A stretch of DNA of 64,000 bases from assembly GCF_000961885.1 (NCBI RefSeq), contig NZ_JZKH01000040.1, forward strand, positions 7,293 through 71,292, read 5' to 3'. Origin of the DNA: Streptomyces rubellomurinus. GTDB lineage: Bacteria > Actinomycetota > Actinomycetes > Streptomycetales > Streptomycetaceae. Below are positions 1 to 7,779 of the stretch, in pieces; the first letter of the stretch is position 1; every line of letters starts with the position of its first letter. The notes under the pieces are model-generated. The model did not search any database. It saw nothing but the letters and a program-made list of their open reading frames with translations, and had not been told where the DNA came from. A program made the translations under genes and the position numbers.

Positions 1-575
1 ACCGGGTCGGGGTGGACTTCGCCGAGATCGCCGACGCCTGCAACTCGCAGCCGTACAGCCACCTGCACCGGCCCGGCATCGCGGTCGGCGGGCACTGCAT
101 CCCGGTGTACCCGCGGCTGTACCTGTGGAACGACCCGGCGGCGACGGTGGTCCGCGCCGCCCGCGAGGCCAACCTGGAGATGCCCGGGTACGCGGCCGGG
201 GTGCTGGCCGGGGCGGTGCCCGGCGGCCTGGCCGGGCAGGGGGTGCTGGTGCTCGGCGCCGCCTACCGGGGCGGGGTGAAGGAGACCGCGTACTCGGGGG
301 TGTTCCCGCTGGTCGCGGCGCTGCGGGCGGCGGGCGCGCGGCCGTACGTCGCCGATCCGCTGTACCGGGCGGAGGAGTTGGCGGCGCTCGGGCTGCCCCC
401 GTACGGCGGGGAGCCGGTGGTGGCGGCGGTGCTGCAGGCGGACCACCCGGAGTACCGGGAGCTGGCGCCGGCCGACCTGCCGGGGGTGCGGGTGCTGCTG
501 GACGGGCGGCGCTGCACCGACCCGGCGCGCTGGGCGGGGCCGGGGGTGCGGCGGATCGTGCTTGGCGGGGCGTGA
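1..575 (+). CDS. Nucleotide-sugar dehydrogenase (WecC-like), 3' part only
   Basis: Oxidises a UDP-sugar (UDP-ManNAc or UDP-glucose type) to the uronic acid using NAD+, in the cytoplasm, for surface polysaccharide synthesis. The frame is open from the window edge, so the N-terminal NAD-binding Rossmann domain is missing and about 190 residues remain. Visible are the catalytic cysteine loop GGHCIPVYP (Cys codon 96-98) and the C-terminal UDP-binding domain with VLGAAYRGGVKE and later ARPYVADPLY. GGHCIP followed by P is typical of the WecC branch, but the substrate cannot be settled from this fragment. The 198 bp to the next gene show nothing notable. Confidence 0.85.
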   Translation, partial: RVGVDFAEIADACNSQPYSHLHRPGIAVGGHCIPVYPRLYLWNDPAATVVRAAREANLEMPGYAAGVLAGAVPGGLAGQGVLVLGAAYRGGVKETAYSGVFPLVAALRAAGARPYVADPLYRAEELAALGLPPYGGEPVVAAVLQADHPEYRELAPADLPGVRVLLDGRRCTDPARWAGPGVRRIVLGGA

Positions 576-773
576 GGAGAGGGCTGCTGCTCGCCCGCTC
601 GCCTCCGGGCGCTCTGGCCCGGCGCCGACACTCGTCGCTCCGGCACTCCCTCCTTCGTCGGTCGCTTGTCGCTCCTCGCTTTCGGCACCGGCGCGCCCTT
701 CGGCTCGGGGCGGGGCGGCGCGTGATCGCCGTCCGCGCCTCCGTTCGCGCCGGGCAGCGGGCAGACTGGCGGA

Positions 774-2069
774 GTGACTGACGAAGCCTTCAGCAGAACC
801 GGCCCCGGGGTCCGGTTCACCGCCGCCGACGAGCTGAAGCGGCGCGGTGTCCGCCGGATGAAGACCATCGCGACCGGCCTGCTGGCCTTCGCCACCCTGG
901 TCTTCGCCCTCTCCACCTGGGCCAAGGCGGCCGGCGCCGGCTCCTGGGCCGGGTACGTGGCCGCCGCCGCCGAGGCCGGCATGGTCGGCGCGCTGGCCGA
1001 CTGGTTCGCCGTGACGGCCCTGTTCCGCCGCCCGTTCGGCCTGCCGATCCCGCACACCGCGATCATCCCGACCAAGAAGGACGCCTTCGGGCGCTCACTC
1101 GGCGACTTCGTCGGCGAGAACTTCCTGGCCGGCCACGTGGTGCGCACCCGCCTCGCCTCGCTCGGCATCGCCCGCCGGCTGGGCGACTGGCTGGCCGCGC
1201 CGGGCAGCGCCGAGCGCGTCACCAAGGAGGCCTCCGCCGCGCTGCGCGGCGTGCTCGCGGTGCTGCGCGACGACGACGTGCGGGCGGTCGTCGCCGAGGC
1301 CGTCACCCGGCGGGCGGCCGCCACCTCGGTGGCCGAGCCGATGGGCCGGATGCTGGGCAAGGTGGTCGCGGACGGCGGGCACCACGGGGTGGTCGACCTG
1401 GTCGCCGTGCGGGCGCACGACTGGCTGACCGCCAACCACGAGGACGTGGTCCGCAAGGTCACCCAGAAGACCCCCGGCTGGACGCCGAAGTTCCTCGACC
1501 ACCAGGTCGGCGAGCGGGTCTACAAGGAACTGCTGCGCTTCGTCACCGACATCCGGGACGACCCGGACCACCCGGCCCGCGGCGCGGTCGACAACTTCCT
1601 CGCCGACTTCGCCACCGAGCTGCAGACCGACCCGGAGACCATCGCCCGGGTCGAGCGGGCCAAGGGCGACCTGCTGGCCCGCCCCGAGGTGCAGGACCTG
1701 ATCAACTCCACCTGGGCGGCCGTGCGGACCCTGGTGATGGGCGCCGCCGAGGACGAGGACAGCGAACTGCGCCGGCGCATCCGCGAGGGCGTGCGCCGCT
1801 TCGGCGAGCGCCTGGCCACCGACGCCAAGCTGCAGGCCAAGGCGGACGGCTGGCTGCAGGACGCCGCCCAGTACCTGGTCGACACCTACCGCGCCGAGAT
1901 CACCTCGCTGATCTCCGAGACGGTCGCAAGCTGGGACGCCGACGACGCCTCCCGCAAGATCGAGGCCAACGTGGGGCGCGACCTGCAGTTCATCCGGATC
2001 AACGGCACCGTGGTCGGCGCGCTGGCCGGGCTGCTGATCCACACCGTCGCGGTGGCGCTCGGCGGCTGA
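774..2069 (+). CDS. DUF445 family membrane protein
   Basis: A 431-residue member of the DUF445 family (YjiN-like), function unknown. One hydrophobic segment lies at about residues 32-50, followed by the conserved stretch GALADWFAVTALFRRPFG and PIPHTAIIPTKKD typical of the family. The middle is long, charged and helical, and a second hydrophobic segment (VGALAGLLIHTVAVAL) closes the protein, so it is probably anchored at both ends with the helical part on one face of the membrane. The start is GTG at 774. Only 62 bp separate it from the deaminase gene downstream on the same strand, which allows co-transcription but does not prove it. Confidence 0.85.
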   Translation: MTDEAFSRTGPGVRFTAADELKRRGVRRMKTIATGLLAFATLVFALSTWAKAAGAGSWAGYVAAAAEAGMVGALADWFAVTALFRRPFGLPIPHTAIIPTKKDAFGRSLGDFVGENFLAGHVVRTRLASLGIARRLGDWLAAPGSAERVTKEASAALRGVLAVLRDDDVRAVVAEAVTRRAAATSVAEPMGRMLGKVVADGGHHGVVDLVAVRAHDWLTANHEDVVRKVTQKTPGWTPKFLDHQVGERVYKELLRFVTDIRDDPDHPARGAVDNFLADFATELQTDPETIARVERAKGDLLARPEVQDLINSTWAAVRTLVMGAAEDEDSELRRRIREGVRRFGERLATDAKLQAKADGWLQDAAQYLVDTYRAEITSLISETVASWDADDASRKIEANVGRDLQFIRINGTVVGALAGLLIHTVAVALGG

Positions 2070-2131
2070 GCGTACGCTGGCGGCGCGCGGGCACGCGCGG
2101 AGACGACGAAGAAGGAAGAAGGGAACCCACC

Positions 2132-3229
2132 GTGGTCCAGCCGGACGGAAGTCGGATCGGAAACCCCACCGGGAACGCAGGGAACGCCGGGAGCGCCGGG
2201 AGCGACCGGGGCATCGAGGCGTTCATCGCCGGGATGCCGAAGGCGGAACTGCACGTCCACCACGTCGGCTCGGCCTCGCCGCGCGTCGTCGCCGAACTCG
2301 CCGCCCGCCACGCCGGGCGCTCCAAGGTGCCGACCGACCCGGCGGCGCTCGCCGAGTACTTCACCTTCACCGACTTCGCCCACTTCATCGAGGTCTACCT
2401 GAGCGTCGTGGACCTGGTCCGCGACGCCGAGGACGTCCGCGCGCTCACCTACGGCGTGGCCGAGGACATGGCCCGCCAGAACATCCGGTACGCGGAGCTG
2501 ACCATCACCCCGTACTCCTCGGTCAGGCGCGGCATCCCGGAGGTCGCCTTCATGGAGGCGATCGAGGACGCCCGGCTGCGCGCCGAGAAGGACCTCGGCG
2601 TGGTGCTGCGCTGGTGCTTCGACATCCCGGGCGAGGCCGGTCTGGAGTCGGCCGAGGTGACCGCCCGCCTGGCCACCGAGCTGGGCCCCGAGGGCCTGGT
2701 CAGCTTCGGCCTCGGCGGCCCGGAGATCGGCGTGCCGCGGCCGCAGTTCAAGCCCTACTTCGACCGGGCCCGGGCGATCGGCCTGCACTCCGTCCCGCAC
2801 GCCGGCGAGGCCACCGGGCCGCAGACGGTCTGGGACGCGATCCGCGAACTGGGCGCCGAGCGGATCGGGCACGGCACCCAGTCCGTCAAGGACCCGGCGC
2901 TGGTCGACTACCTCGGTGAGCACCGGATCCCGTTGGAGGTCTGCCCGACCTCCAACATCGCCACCCGGGTCGTCGAGCGGATCGAGGACCACCCGATCAA
3001 GCAGATGGTCGACGCCGGGCTGCTCGTCACCGTCAACAGCGACGACCCGCCGATGTTCGGCACCGACCTCAACACCGAGTACGCGGTGGCGGCCCGGCTG
3101 CTGGCGCTGGACGAGGCCGGGGTGGCGGCGCTGGCCCGCAACGCCGTCGAGGCCTCCTTCCTGGACGAGGCCGGGAAGAAGCGGCTGGTCGGCGAGATCG
3201 ACACCTACCTGGCGGGCTGGCAGCGCTGA
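2132..3229 (+). CDS. Adenosine deaminase family protein (COG1816)
   Basis: Metal-dependent amidohydrolase that deaminates an adenine nucleoside. Length (365 residues) fits the family. Active-site signatures in order: HVH at residues 41-43 (first metal pair), PHAGEA, a GHGTQS segment, and SDDPPMFGT carrying the metal-binding aspartate. The N-terminal motif reads HVHHVGSASP rather than the usual LH-x-HLDG. Work on COG1816 showed that some actinomycete members deaminate 6-aminodeoxyfutalosine in menaquinone synthesis instead of adenosine, so substrate is open. The first 30 residues are Gly/Asn/Ser rich and probably disordered. GTG start preceded by AAGGAAGAAGGGA. A strong hairpin follows the gene. 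Confidence 0.85.
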   Translation: MVQPDGSRIGNPTGNAGNAGSAGSDRGIEAFIAGMPKAELHVHHVGSASPRVVAELAARHAGRSKVPTDPAALAEYFTFTDFAHFIEVYLSVVDLVRDAEDVRALTYGVAEDMARQNIRYAELTITPYSSVRRGIPEVAFMEAIEDARLRAEKDLGVVLRWCFDIPGEAGLESAEVTARLATELGPEGLVSFGLGGPEIGVPRPQFKPYFDRARAIGLHSVPHAGEATGPQTVWDAIRELGAERIGHGTQSVKDPALVDYLGEHRIPLEVCPTSNIATRVVERIEDHPIKQMVDAGLLVTVNSDDPPMFGTDLNTEYAVAARLLALDEAGVAALARNAVEASFLDEAGKKRLVGEIDTYLAGWQR

Positions 3230-3264
3230 CGCCCTTCCCGCGTTCCTCCTGCGTTTTCGCTGGT

Positions 3265-3300
3265 GAGCCGCCCCGTCGACCTCGGTCGGCGGGGCGGCTC
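3265..3300 (+). terminator. Hairpin terminator after the deaminase gene
   Basis: GAGCCGCCCCG pairs with CGGGGCGGCTC, and the stem continues through an inner CGAC/GTCG with a CTCG loop. It begins 36 bp after the deaminase stop. No T-run follows, as is common in streptomycetes. Confidence 0.6.
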
Positions 3301-3305
3301 CGTCG

Positions 3306-3381
3306 TTGGTGCCACACTCTTTCGAGTGATGGTGCCACTGTGGCGCCAAATGGGCTGGACGTGGTGCCATCGCCGTGCCAT
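3306..3381 (+). promoter_or_regulatory. Array of TGGTGCCA-type operator repeats
   Basis: Five copies of TGGTGCCA or a close variant start near 3307, 3330, 3341 (TGGCGCCA, a perfect palindrome), 3362 and 3373 (CCGTGCCA). Distances are 23, 11, 21 and 11 bp, i.e. one or two helical turns, so all sites face the same side of the DNA. The array ends 10 bp before the ATG of the ribbon-helix-helix protein and is its most likely autoregulatory operator; this is inference from position and spacing. Confidence 0.55.
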
Positions 3382-3390
3382 GCTTGAGCC

Positions 3391-3972
3391 ATGGACCTCA
3401 CGCCGTACGTCGAAAACCTCCGGAACGAGCTCGCGGTGGCCGCCGCCGCCGGTGGGGACGAAGCCCGCGCGCTGGCCGAGCGGCTGACCCTTCCGCTGGA
3501 GTCGGCCACGCGGCTCACCCTGCTCAACGCGCTCTCGGCCGCCATGGGCGAAGTCACCCGCGACCTCGCCCCGGGCTCGGTGGACGTGCGCCTGCGCGGA
3601 CTCGACCCCGAGTTCGTGGTGACGGTGCCGCCCGGCTCGGACGCCTTCCACGGCGACGTGCCGCCGGTGGCGCCGCAGGCCGGCCCCGTGGTGCCGTCCG
3701 CGGCGCAGGTGGCACCGCCGGTGGCGCCATCGGCGGTGCCGGAGTCGGACGAGTCGGGCACCGCCCGGATCAACCTGCGCCTGCCGGCCCACCTCAAGGC
3801 CAGGGCGGAGGAGGCCGCCGGGCGCGAGGGCCTCTCCCTCAACGCCTGGCTGGTCCGGGCCGTGGCCGGCGCGCTGGACGGCGGCAGGCCGGCCGCGCGC
3901 CCGGCCACCGACCTCGGCGGCCGCTCCCCGCGCGGCATCGGCGGCCAGAGCTTCACCGGCTGGGTCCACTGA
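3391..3972 (+). CDS. Ribbon-helix-helix (HicB/Arc-type) DNA-binding protein
   Basis: A 193-residue protein with a helical N-terminal region (about 1-65), a Pro/Ala/Val-rich linker (about 85-120) and a ribbon-helix-helix DNA-binding segment at about 125-165: a strand RINLRLPAHLK, then helices around ARAEEAAGREG and SLNAWLVRAVAGAL. Such proteins are often labelled HicB-family antitoxins in Streptomyces, but no toxin-like gene is adjacent; the following genes are DUF4097 and an ABC exporter. It therefore looks like the regulator of that operon. A phased array of TGGTGCCA repeats lies just upstream. ATG start at 3391. Confidence 0.75.
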   Translation: MDLTPYVENLRNELAVAAAAGGDEARALAERLTLPLESATRLTLLNALSAAMGEVTRDLAPGSVDVRLRGLDPEFVVTVPPGSDAFHGDVPPVAPQAGPVVPSAAQVAPPVAPSAVPESDESGTARINLRLPAHLKARAEEAAGREGLSLNAWLVRAVAGALDGGRPAARPATDLGGRSPRGIGGQSFTGWVH

Positions 3973-4074
3973 CACCTCCGTAGCCCCCGCACCTTCCAGA
4001 CCCCTCGCACCTTCGACGTCACCCCCGCTCCGACCAGCGGGAACACCCACACGAGCCAAGAGGACGGGACAGCC

Positions 4075-4914
4075 ATGCCTTCGTACGAGACCAACGGACC
4101 GATCTCCGCCACCTTCGACTTCGAGATCGGCACGGTCCGGATCACCGCCGGCAAGCGCGCCGACGCCGTGGTCGAGGTCCGGCCCACCAGCGACTCCCGG
4201 GAGGCGGACGTCAAGGCCGCCCAGCTGACCCAGGTCGACTTCACCGGCGGCCGGCTCGTCGTCAAGGGCCCCAAGCAGCGCACCGTGTTCTCCAGCAAGA
4301 AGGGCTCGATCGACCTCCAGGTCGAGCTGCCGGCCGGCTCCGAGGTCGAGCTCGACAGCCCGATGGCGGACGTCGTCACCGAGGGCCCGCTCGGCGACCT
4401 CCGGCTGAAGACGTCCATGGGCCGGGTCCAGGTCGACCGGGCCACCAGCGTGCGGCTCAAGGCCGACATGGGCGACATCCGGCTCGGCACGGTCGCCGGG
4501 GACACCGAGGTGTCCGGCGCCGGCCGGATCGAGATCGGCACCGTCACCGGCACGCTGACGGTCAAGAACAGCAACGGCGACACCGAGGTCGACGAGGTGC
4601 ACGGCGAGCTGACCGCCAACGCCTCCAACGGCCGGATCCACGTCGGCCTCGCCGAGGCGGGTGTGGACGCCAAGACGGCGAACGGCCACATCCGGGTCGG
4701 CCAGGTGGTCCGGGGCAAGGTCTTCCTGCAGGCCGGCGTCGGGGACGTGGAGGTCGGCGTCGCCGAGGGCACCGCGGCCTTCCTCGACGTGCACAGCAAG
4801 TTCGGCGCCGTCCGCAGCGACCTCGGCACCACCGAGGGCCCCGGCGACGCCCGGGAGACCGTCGAGGTCCACGGCCGCACCCAGGTCGGCAGCATCGTGA
4901 TCCGGAGGGCCTGA
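4075..4914 (+). CDS. DUF4097 family beta-repeat protein
   Basis: A 279-residue protein of the DUF4097 (putative adhesin / LiaF-like) family, built of short repeats alternating Gly/Asp turns and hydrophobic strands (for example VKNSNGDTEVDEVHGELTAN and later TANGHIRVGQVV), which predicts a right-handed beta-solenoid. No signal peptide or membrane helix is visible, so it should be cytoplasmic. Its stop codon overlaps the ATG of the ATP-binding protein (ATGA at 4914), so expression is coupled to the ABC exporter. In the same operon is the upstream RHH protein. A sensory or scaffold role for the transporter is a guess. Confidence 0.8.
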   Translation: MPSYETNGPISATFDFEIGTVRITAGKRADAVVEVRPTSDSREADVKAAQLTQVDFTGGRLVVKGPKQRTVFSSKKGSIDLQVELPAGSEVELDSPMADVVTEGPLGDLRLKTSMGRVQVDRATSVRLKADMGDIRLGTVAGDTEVSGAGRIEIGTVTGTLTVKNSNGDTEVDEVHGELTANASNGRIHVGLAEAGVDAKTANGHIRVGQVVRGKVFLQAGVGDVEVGVAEGTAAFLDVHSKFGAVRSDLGTTEGPGDARETVEVHGRTQVGSIVIRRA

Positions 4915-5873
4915 TGGCGGCGATCCCGACGACGGCGGTCTCGACCGCCCTCGCGATCTCGGCGGTCGGACTCACCAAGTCCTACGGCGACAAGCAGGTG
5001 CTCAGGGGCATCGACCTGGAGATCCCGGCCGGCACGGTCTTCGCCCTGCTCGGGCCGAACGGCGCGGGCAAGACCACCACCGTGCAGATCCTCTCCACCC
5101 TGATCCCCGGGGACGGCGGCTCGGCCCAGGTGGCCGGCCACGACCTCGTCCGGGGAGCGGACGGCGTGCGGAAGGCGATCGGGGTGACCGGCCAGTTCTC
5201 GGCGGTGGACAACCTCCTCACCGCCGAGGAGAACCTGATGCTGATGGCCGACCTCCACCACCTCCCCCGTCGGGAGGGGCGGAGGCGGGCGGAGGAGCTG
5301 CTGCGGCGCTTCGACCTCACCGATGTCGCCGGCACCCCCGCCACCACGTTCTCCGGCGGCATGCGGCGCAAGCTCGACCTGGCGATGACGCTGGTCGGGG
5401 ACCCGAAGGTGATCTTCCTCGACGAGCCGACCACCGGGCTGGACCCGCGCAGCCGGCGCACCATGTGGGAGATCATCCGGAGCCTGGTCGCCGACCACGG
5501 GGTGACGATCTTCCTCACCACCCAGTACCTGGACGAGGCCGACGAACTCGCCGACCGGATCGCCGTCCTGGACGGCGGGCGGATCGTCGCCGAGGGCACG
5601 GCCGAGGAGCTGAAGCGGATCGTCCCGGGCGGGCGGATCCGGCTCCAGTTCGCCGACGCCGCCCAACTCGGCGCGGCCGCCGCGCTGTTCGACTACGCCA
5701 CCGTCGACGCGGAGGCCCTGCGGCTCGACATACCGGGCGACAACTCGGTGCTGACCGTCAAGGCCGTGCTGGACACGCTCGACAACGCCTCGGTACGGGC
5801 GGAATCGCTGGTCGTGGAGACGGCCGACCTGGACGACGTGTTCCTGCAACTCACCGGGGAGGGTGGGCAATGA
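4914..5873 (+). CDS. ABC exporter ATP-binding protein, DrrA family
   Basis: ATPase subunit of a daunorubicin-resistance-type exporter (319 residues). Walker A GPNGAGKTT, signature FSGGMRRK, and Walker B KVIFLDEPTTGLD are all intact, followed by the DrrA-type C-terminal extension of about 90 residues (after GGRIVAEGTAEELK). Start ATG overlaps the stop of the DUF4097 gene, and its own stop overlaps the permease start (ATGA at 5870), so the three are one translationally coupled unit. Substrate is unknown; the family exports drugs, lipids and other hydrophobic molecules. Confidence 0.92.
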   Translation: MAAIPTTAVSTALAISAVGLTKSYGDKQVLRGIDLEIPAGTVFALLGPNGAGKTTTVQILSTLIPGDGGSAQVAGHDLVRGADGVRKAIGVTGQFSAVDNLLTAEENLMLMADLHHLPRREGRRRAEELLRRFDLTDVAGTPATTFSGGMRRKLDLAMTLVGDPKVIFLDEPTTGLDPRSRRTMWEIIRSLVADHGVTIFLTTQYLDEADELADRIAVLDGGRIVAEGTAEELKRIVPGGRIRLQFADAAQLGAAAALFDYATVDAEALRLDIPGDNSVLTVKAVLDTLDNASVRAESLVVETADLDDVFLQLTGEGGQ

Positions 5874-6643
5874 GTTTGACCATGAACTACGCGGCGCGCG
5901 ACTCGCTGACCCTGCTGCGGCGCAACCTCAGGCGCGCGCAGCGGTATCCGGCGATGACCTTCTCCGTGGTGGTCATGCCGGTGATGATGCTGGCGCTCTT
6001 CAACTACGCCTTCGGGGGCGCCCTCGGCGCGGGCATCGGCGGCGGGAGCTACATCGACTACGTGACGCCGGGCATCGTGCTGATGACGGCGACCTCGGGG
6101 GCGGTCGCCACCGCGGTGGCCGTCTGCGTCGACATGACGGAGGGCATCGTCAACCGGTTCCGGACGATGTCGATATCCCGGTCGGCGTTCCTGGCCGGGC
6201 ACGTGATCGGCAGCGTCATCCAGACGGTGATCGCCCTGGTGCTGGTGACCGGCGCGGCCTTCGCGATGGGGTTCCGCTCCAGCGCCGGCCCGGTGGAGTG
6301 GCTCGCGGCCGCCGGGCTGCTGCTGTTCGTGACGCTGGCGCTGACCTGGATCTCCGCGGGGATCGGGCTGGTGTCGAAGACGCCGGAGAGCGCGAGCAAC
6401 ACCCCGCTGCCGATGACCTTCCTGCCGTTCCTCGGCAGCGCGATCGTCCCGCCGGACTCGATGCCCACCGTGCTGCGCTGGTTCGCCGAGTACCAGCCCT
6501 TCACCCCGATCATCGAGACCCTGCGCGGCCTGCTGATGGGCACCGAGATCGGCGCCGTCAGCGCGTGGAGTTCCCTCGGCTGGTGCACCGCGCTGACGCT
6601 GGCCGGCTTCTTCTGGTCGCGGAGCGTCTTCTACCGGCGGTGA
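5870..6643 (+). CDS. ABC exporter permease, DrrB family
   Basis: Integral membrane partner of the preceding ATPase (257 residues, ABC-2 type). Several hydrophobic segments are visible, including FSVVVMPVMMLALFNYAFGG near residue 30, the YVTPGIVLM motif, the segment around VIQTVIALVLVTGAAFAMGF, and a C-terminal TLAGFFWSRSVFYRR. The start codon ATG at 5870 overlaps the ATPase stop. A long perfect hairpin 23 bp after the stop ends the operon and is shared with the convergent LysR gene. Confidence 0.9.
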   Translation: MSLTMNYAARDSLTLLRRNLRRAQRYPAMTFSVVVMPVMMLALFNYAFGGALGAGIGGGSYIDYVTPGIVLMTATSGAVATAVAVCVDMTEGIVNRFRTMSISRSAFLAGHVIGSVIQTVIALVLVTGAAFAMGFRSSAGPVEWLAAAGLLLFVTLALTWISAGIGLVSKTPESASNTPLPMTFLPFLGSAIVPPDSMPTVLRWFAEYQPFTPIIETLRGLLMGTEIGAVSAWSSLGWCTALTLAGFFWSRSVFYRR

Positions 6644-6665
6644 CGGGGGTACGGCCGGTGGATGC

Positions 6666-6707
6666 CCACGGCCCGGGCGGCGGACCCATCCGCCGCCCGG
6701 GCCGTGG
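6666..6707. terminator. Bidirectional terminator hairpin
   Basis: An 18-bp perfect stem (6666-6683 with 6690-6707) and a 6-nt loop lie between the convergent permease and LysR genes. Position and strength suit termination from both sides. Confidence 0.7.
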
Positions 6708-6708
6708 C

Positions 6709-7638
6709 CTATCGAGTGGCGCCGGGCCGGGCGGGCTGAGTCCGGGCCGGGGCCAGACCCTCCGGGAGCGGGAGATCGCGCAGCTCGCGGATCAGGGCAC
6801 GGACGGCCGGGGTGGGGGCCAGCTCGGGAGTGGTGACGTAACCCACCAGGCGGGTGGGCGGGTTGGGGTCGAGGGGCGTGACCGCGAGGCCGGGCGGGGC
6901 GCCGAGGAGGGCGGTGGCGGGCATGATGGCCATGCCGAGGCCCTGGGCGACCATCGAGACGGCCACCGCGTCGTCCTCGACGTCGACCGTCGCGGGCGGG
7001 ATCCAGTCCTGCTCCCGCCACCACCGCCGGGTGTAGGAGCCGCAGTTCTCGTCCCAGTCGACCAGCGGCAGCCGGCGCGGATCCGGGTGGCCCTGCGGGT
7101 GCGCCAGCGCGTACGCCTCCTCGTACAGCCGGGCCGTGACCAGGCCGGGCACGGGCGGCGGGCCCTCGGCGGGGAGGGTGGCGAGCCCGAGGTCGGCCCG
7201 GCCGTCCGCGACCTCCCCGGCGGTGCCGCGCCCGATCTCCCGGACGATCCGCACCCGCGTGCCGAGGCCCGGGTGGCGCTCGGCGAGCCGGGCGAGGACG
7301 GGCGGCAGCAGGTGCGCGGCGACGCTGCGGAAGGCGACGATCCGCAGGGTGCCGGTGAGCGGCCCGTCCGCGCCCGCGCCCCGGACCTCCGCCCCCATCG
7401 TGGCCAGCAGCCGCAGGACGCGCCGGGCGTACCCGACCGCCCGCGCGCCGGCCTCGGTGGGTCGCGCGCCGTGGCGTCCGCGCTCGAACAGCACCGCGCC
7501 GAGCTTGCGCTCGCAGCCGCGCACGGCGTGCGACACGGCGGACTGGGTGGTGCCCAGGCGGGTCGCGGCGGAGGTGAAGGTGCCCTCCTCCTCGACCGCG
7601 ACCAGGACGCGCAGCTCGTGCGGGGCGAGGTCGGTCAT
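6709..7638 (-). CDS. LysR-family transcriptional regulator
   Basis: 309-residue LysR-type regulator. The N-terminal winged helix-turn-helix shows ELRVLVAVEEEGTFTSAATR and TTQSAVSHAVRGCERKLG; the rest is the co-inducer-binding domain with the usual RIVAFRSVAAHLLPP and GLGMAIMPATAL segments. It is divergent from the NADP-dependent oxidoreductase at 7780 and a clear T-N11-A dyad sits between them, so it most likely controls that gene and itself. Inducer unknown. Start ATG at 7638. Confidence 0.92.
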   Translation of the reverse strand: MTDLAPHELRVLVAVEEEGTFTSAATRLGTTQSAVSHAVRGCERKLGAVLFERGRHGARPTEAGARAVGYARRVLRLLATMGAEVRGAGADGPLTGTLRIVAFRSVAAHLLPPVLARLAERHPGLGTRVRIVREIGRGTAGEVADGRADLGLATLPAEGPPPVPGLVTARLYEEAYALAHPQGHPDPRRLPLVDWDENCGSYTRRWWREQDWIPPATVDVEDDAVAVSMVAQGLGMAIMPATALLGAPPGLAVTPLDPNPPTRLVGYVTTPELAPTPAVRALIRELRDLPLPEGLAPARTQPARPGATR

Positions 7639-7655
7639 GCGCCGACCCTATCGGG

Positions 7656-7694
7656 TTCCATCGATCCCGCTCATGGAAGCGGCTGTTCCATCGA
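7656..7694. promoter_or_regulatory. LysR-type operator (TTCCAT-N11-ATGGAA)
   Basis: TTCCAT at 7656-7661 and ATGGAA at 7673-7678 form a dyad whose inner bases are exactly T-N11-A, the LysR-family signature. A further TTCCATCGA at 7686-7694 repeats 7656-7664 directly, 30 bp apart, giving the regulatory-site plus activation-site layout typical of LysR promoters. It lies between the divergent LysR and oxidoreductase genes. Confidence 0.6.
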
Positions 7695-7779
7695 CGCGTA
7701 CCCCTGCCCGAGGGGTGGGCCCGGTTCCTAGCGTGAGCACCGTCAACGACAGAAGCCACCGTCAGTTCGGAGCCACCCG

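Noticed and set aside
263..1462. Long open frames on the opposite strand of real genes throughout the window
   Set aside because: They are composed of Arg/Pro/Ala/Gly-rich translations typical of antisense frames in GC-rich DNA and overlap well-supported genes.
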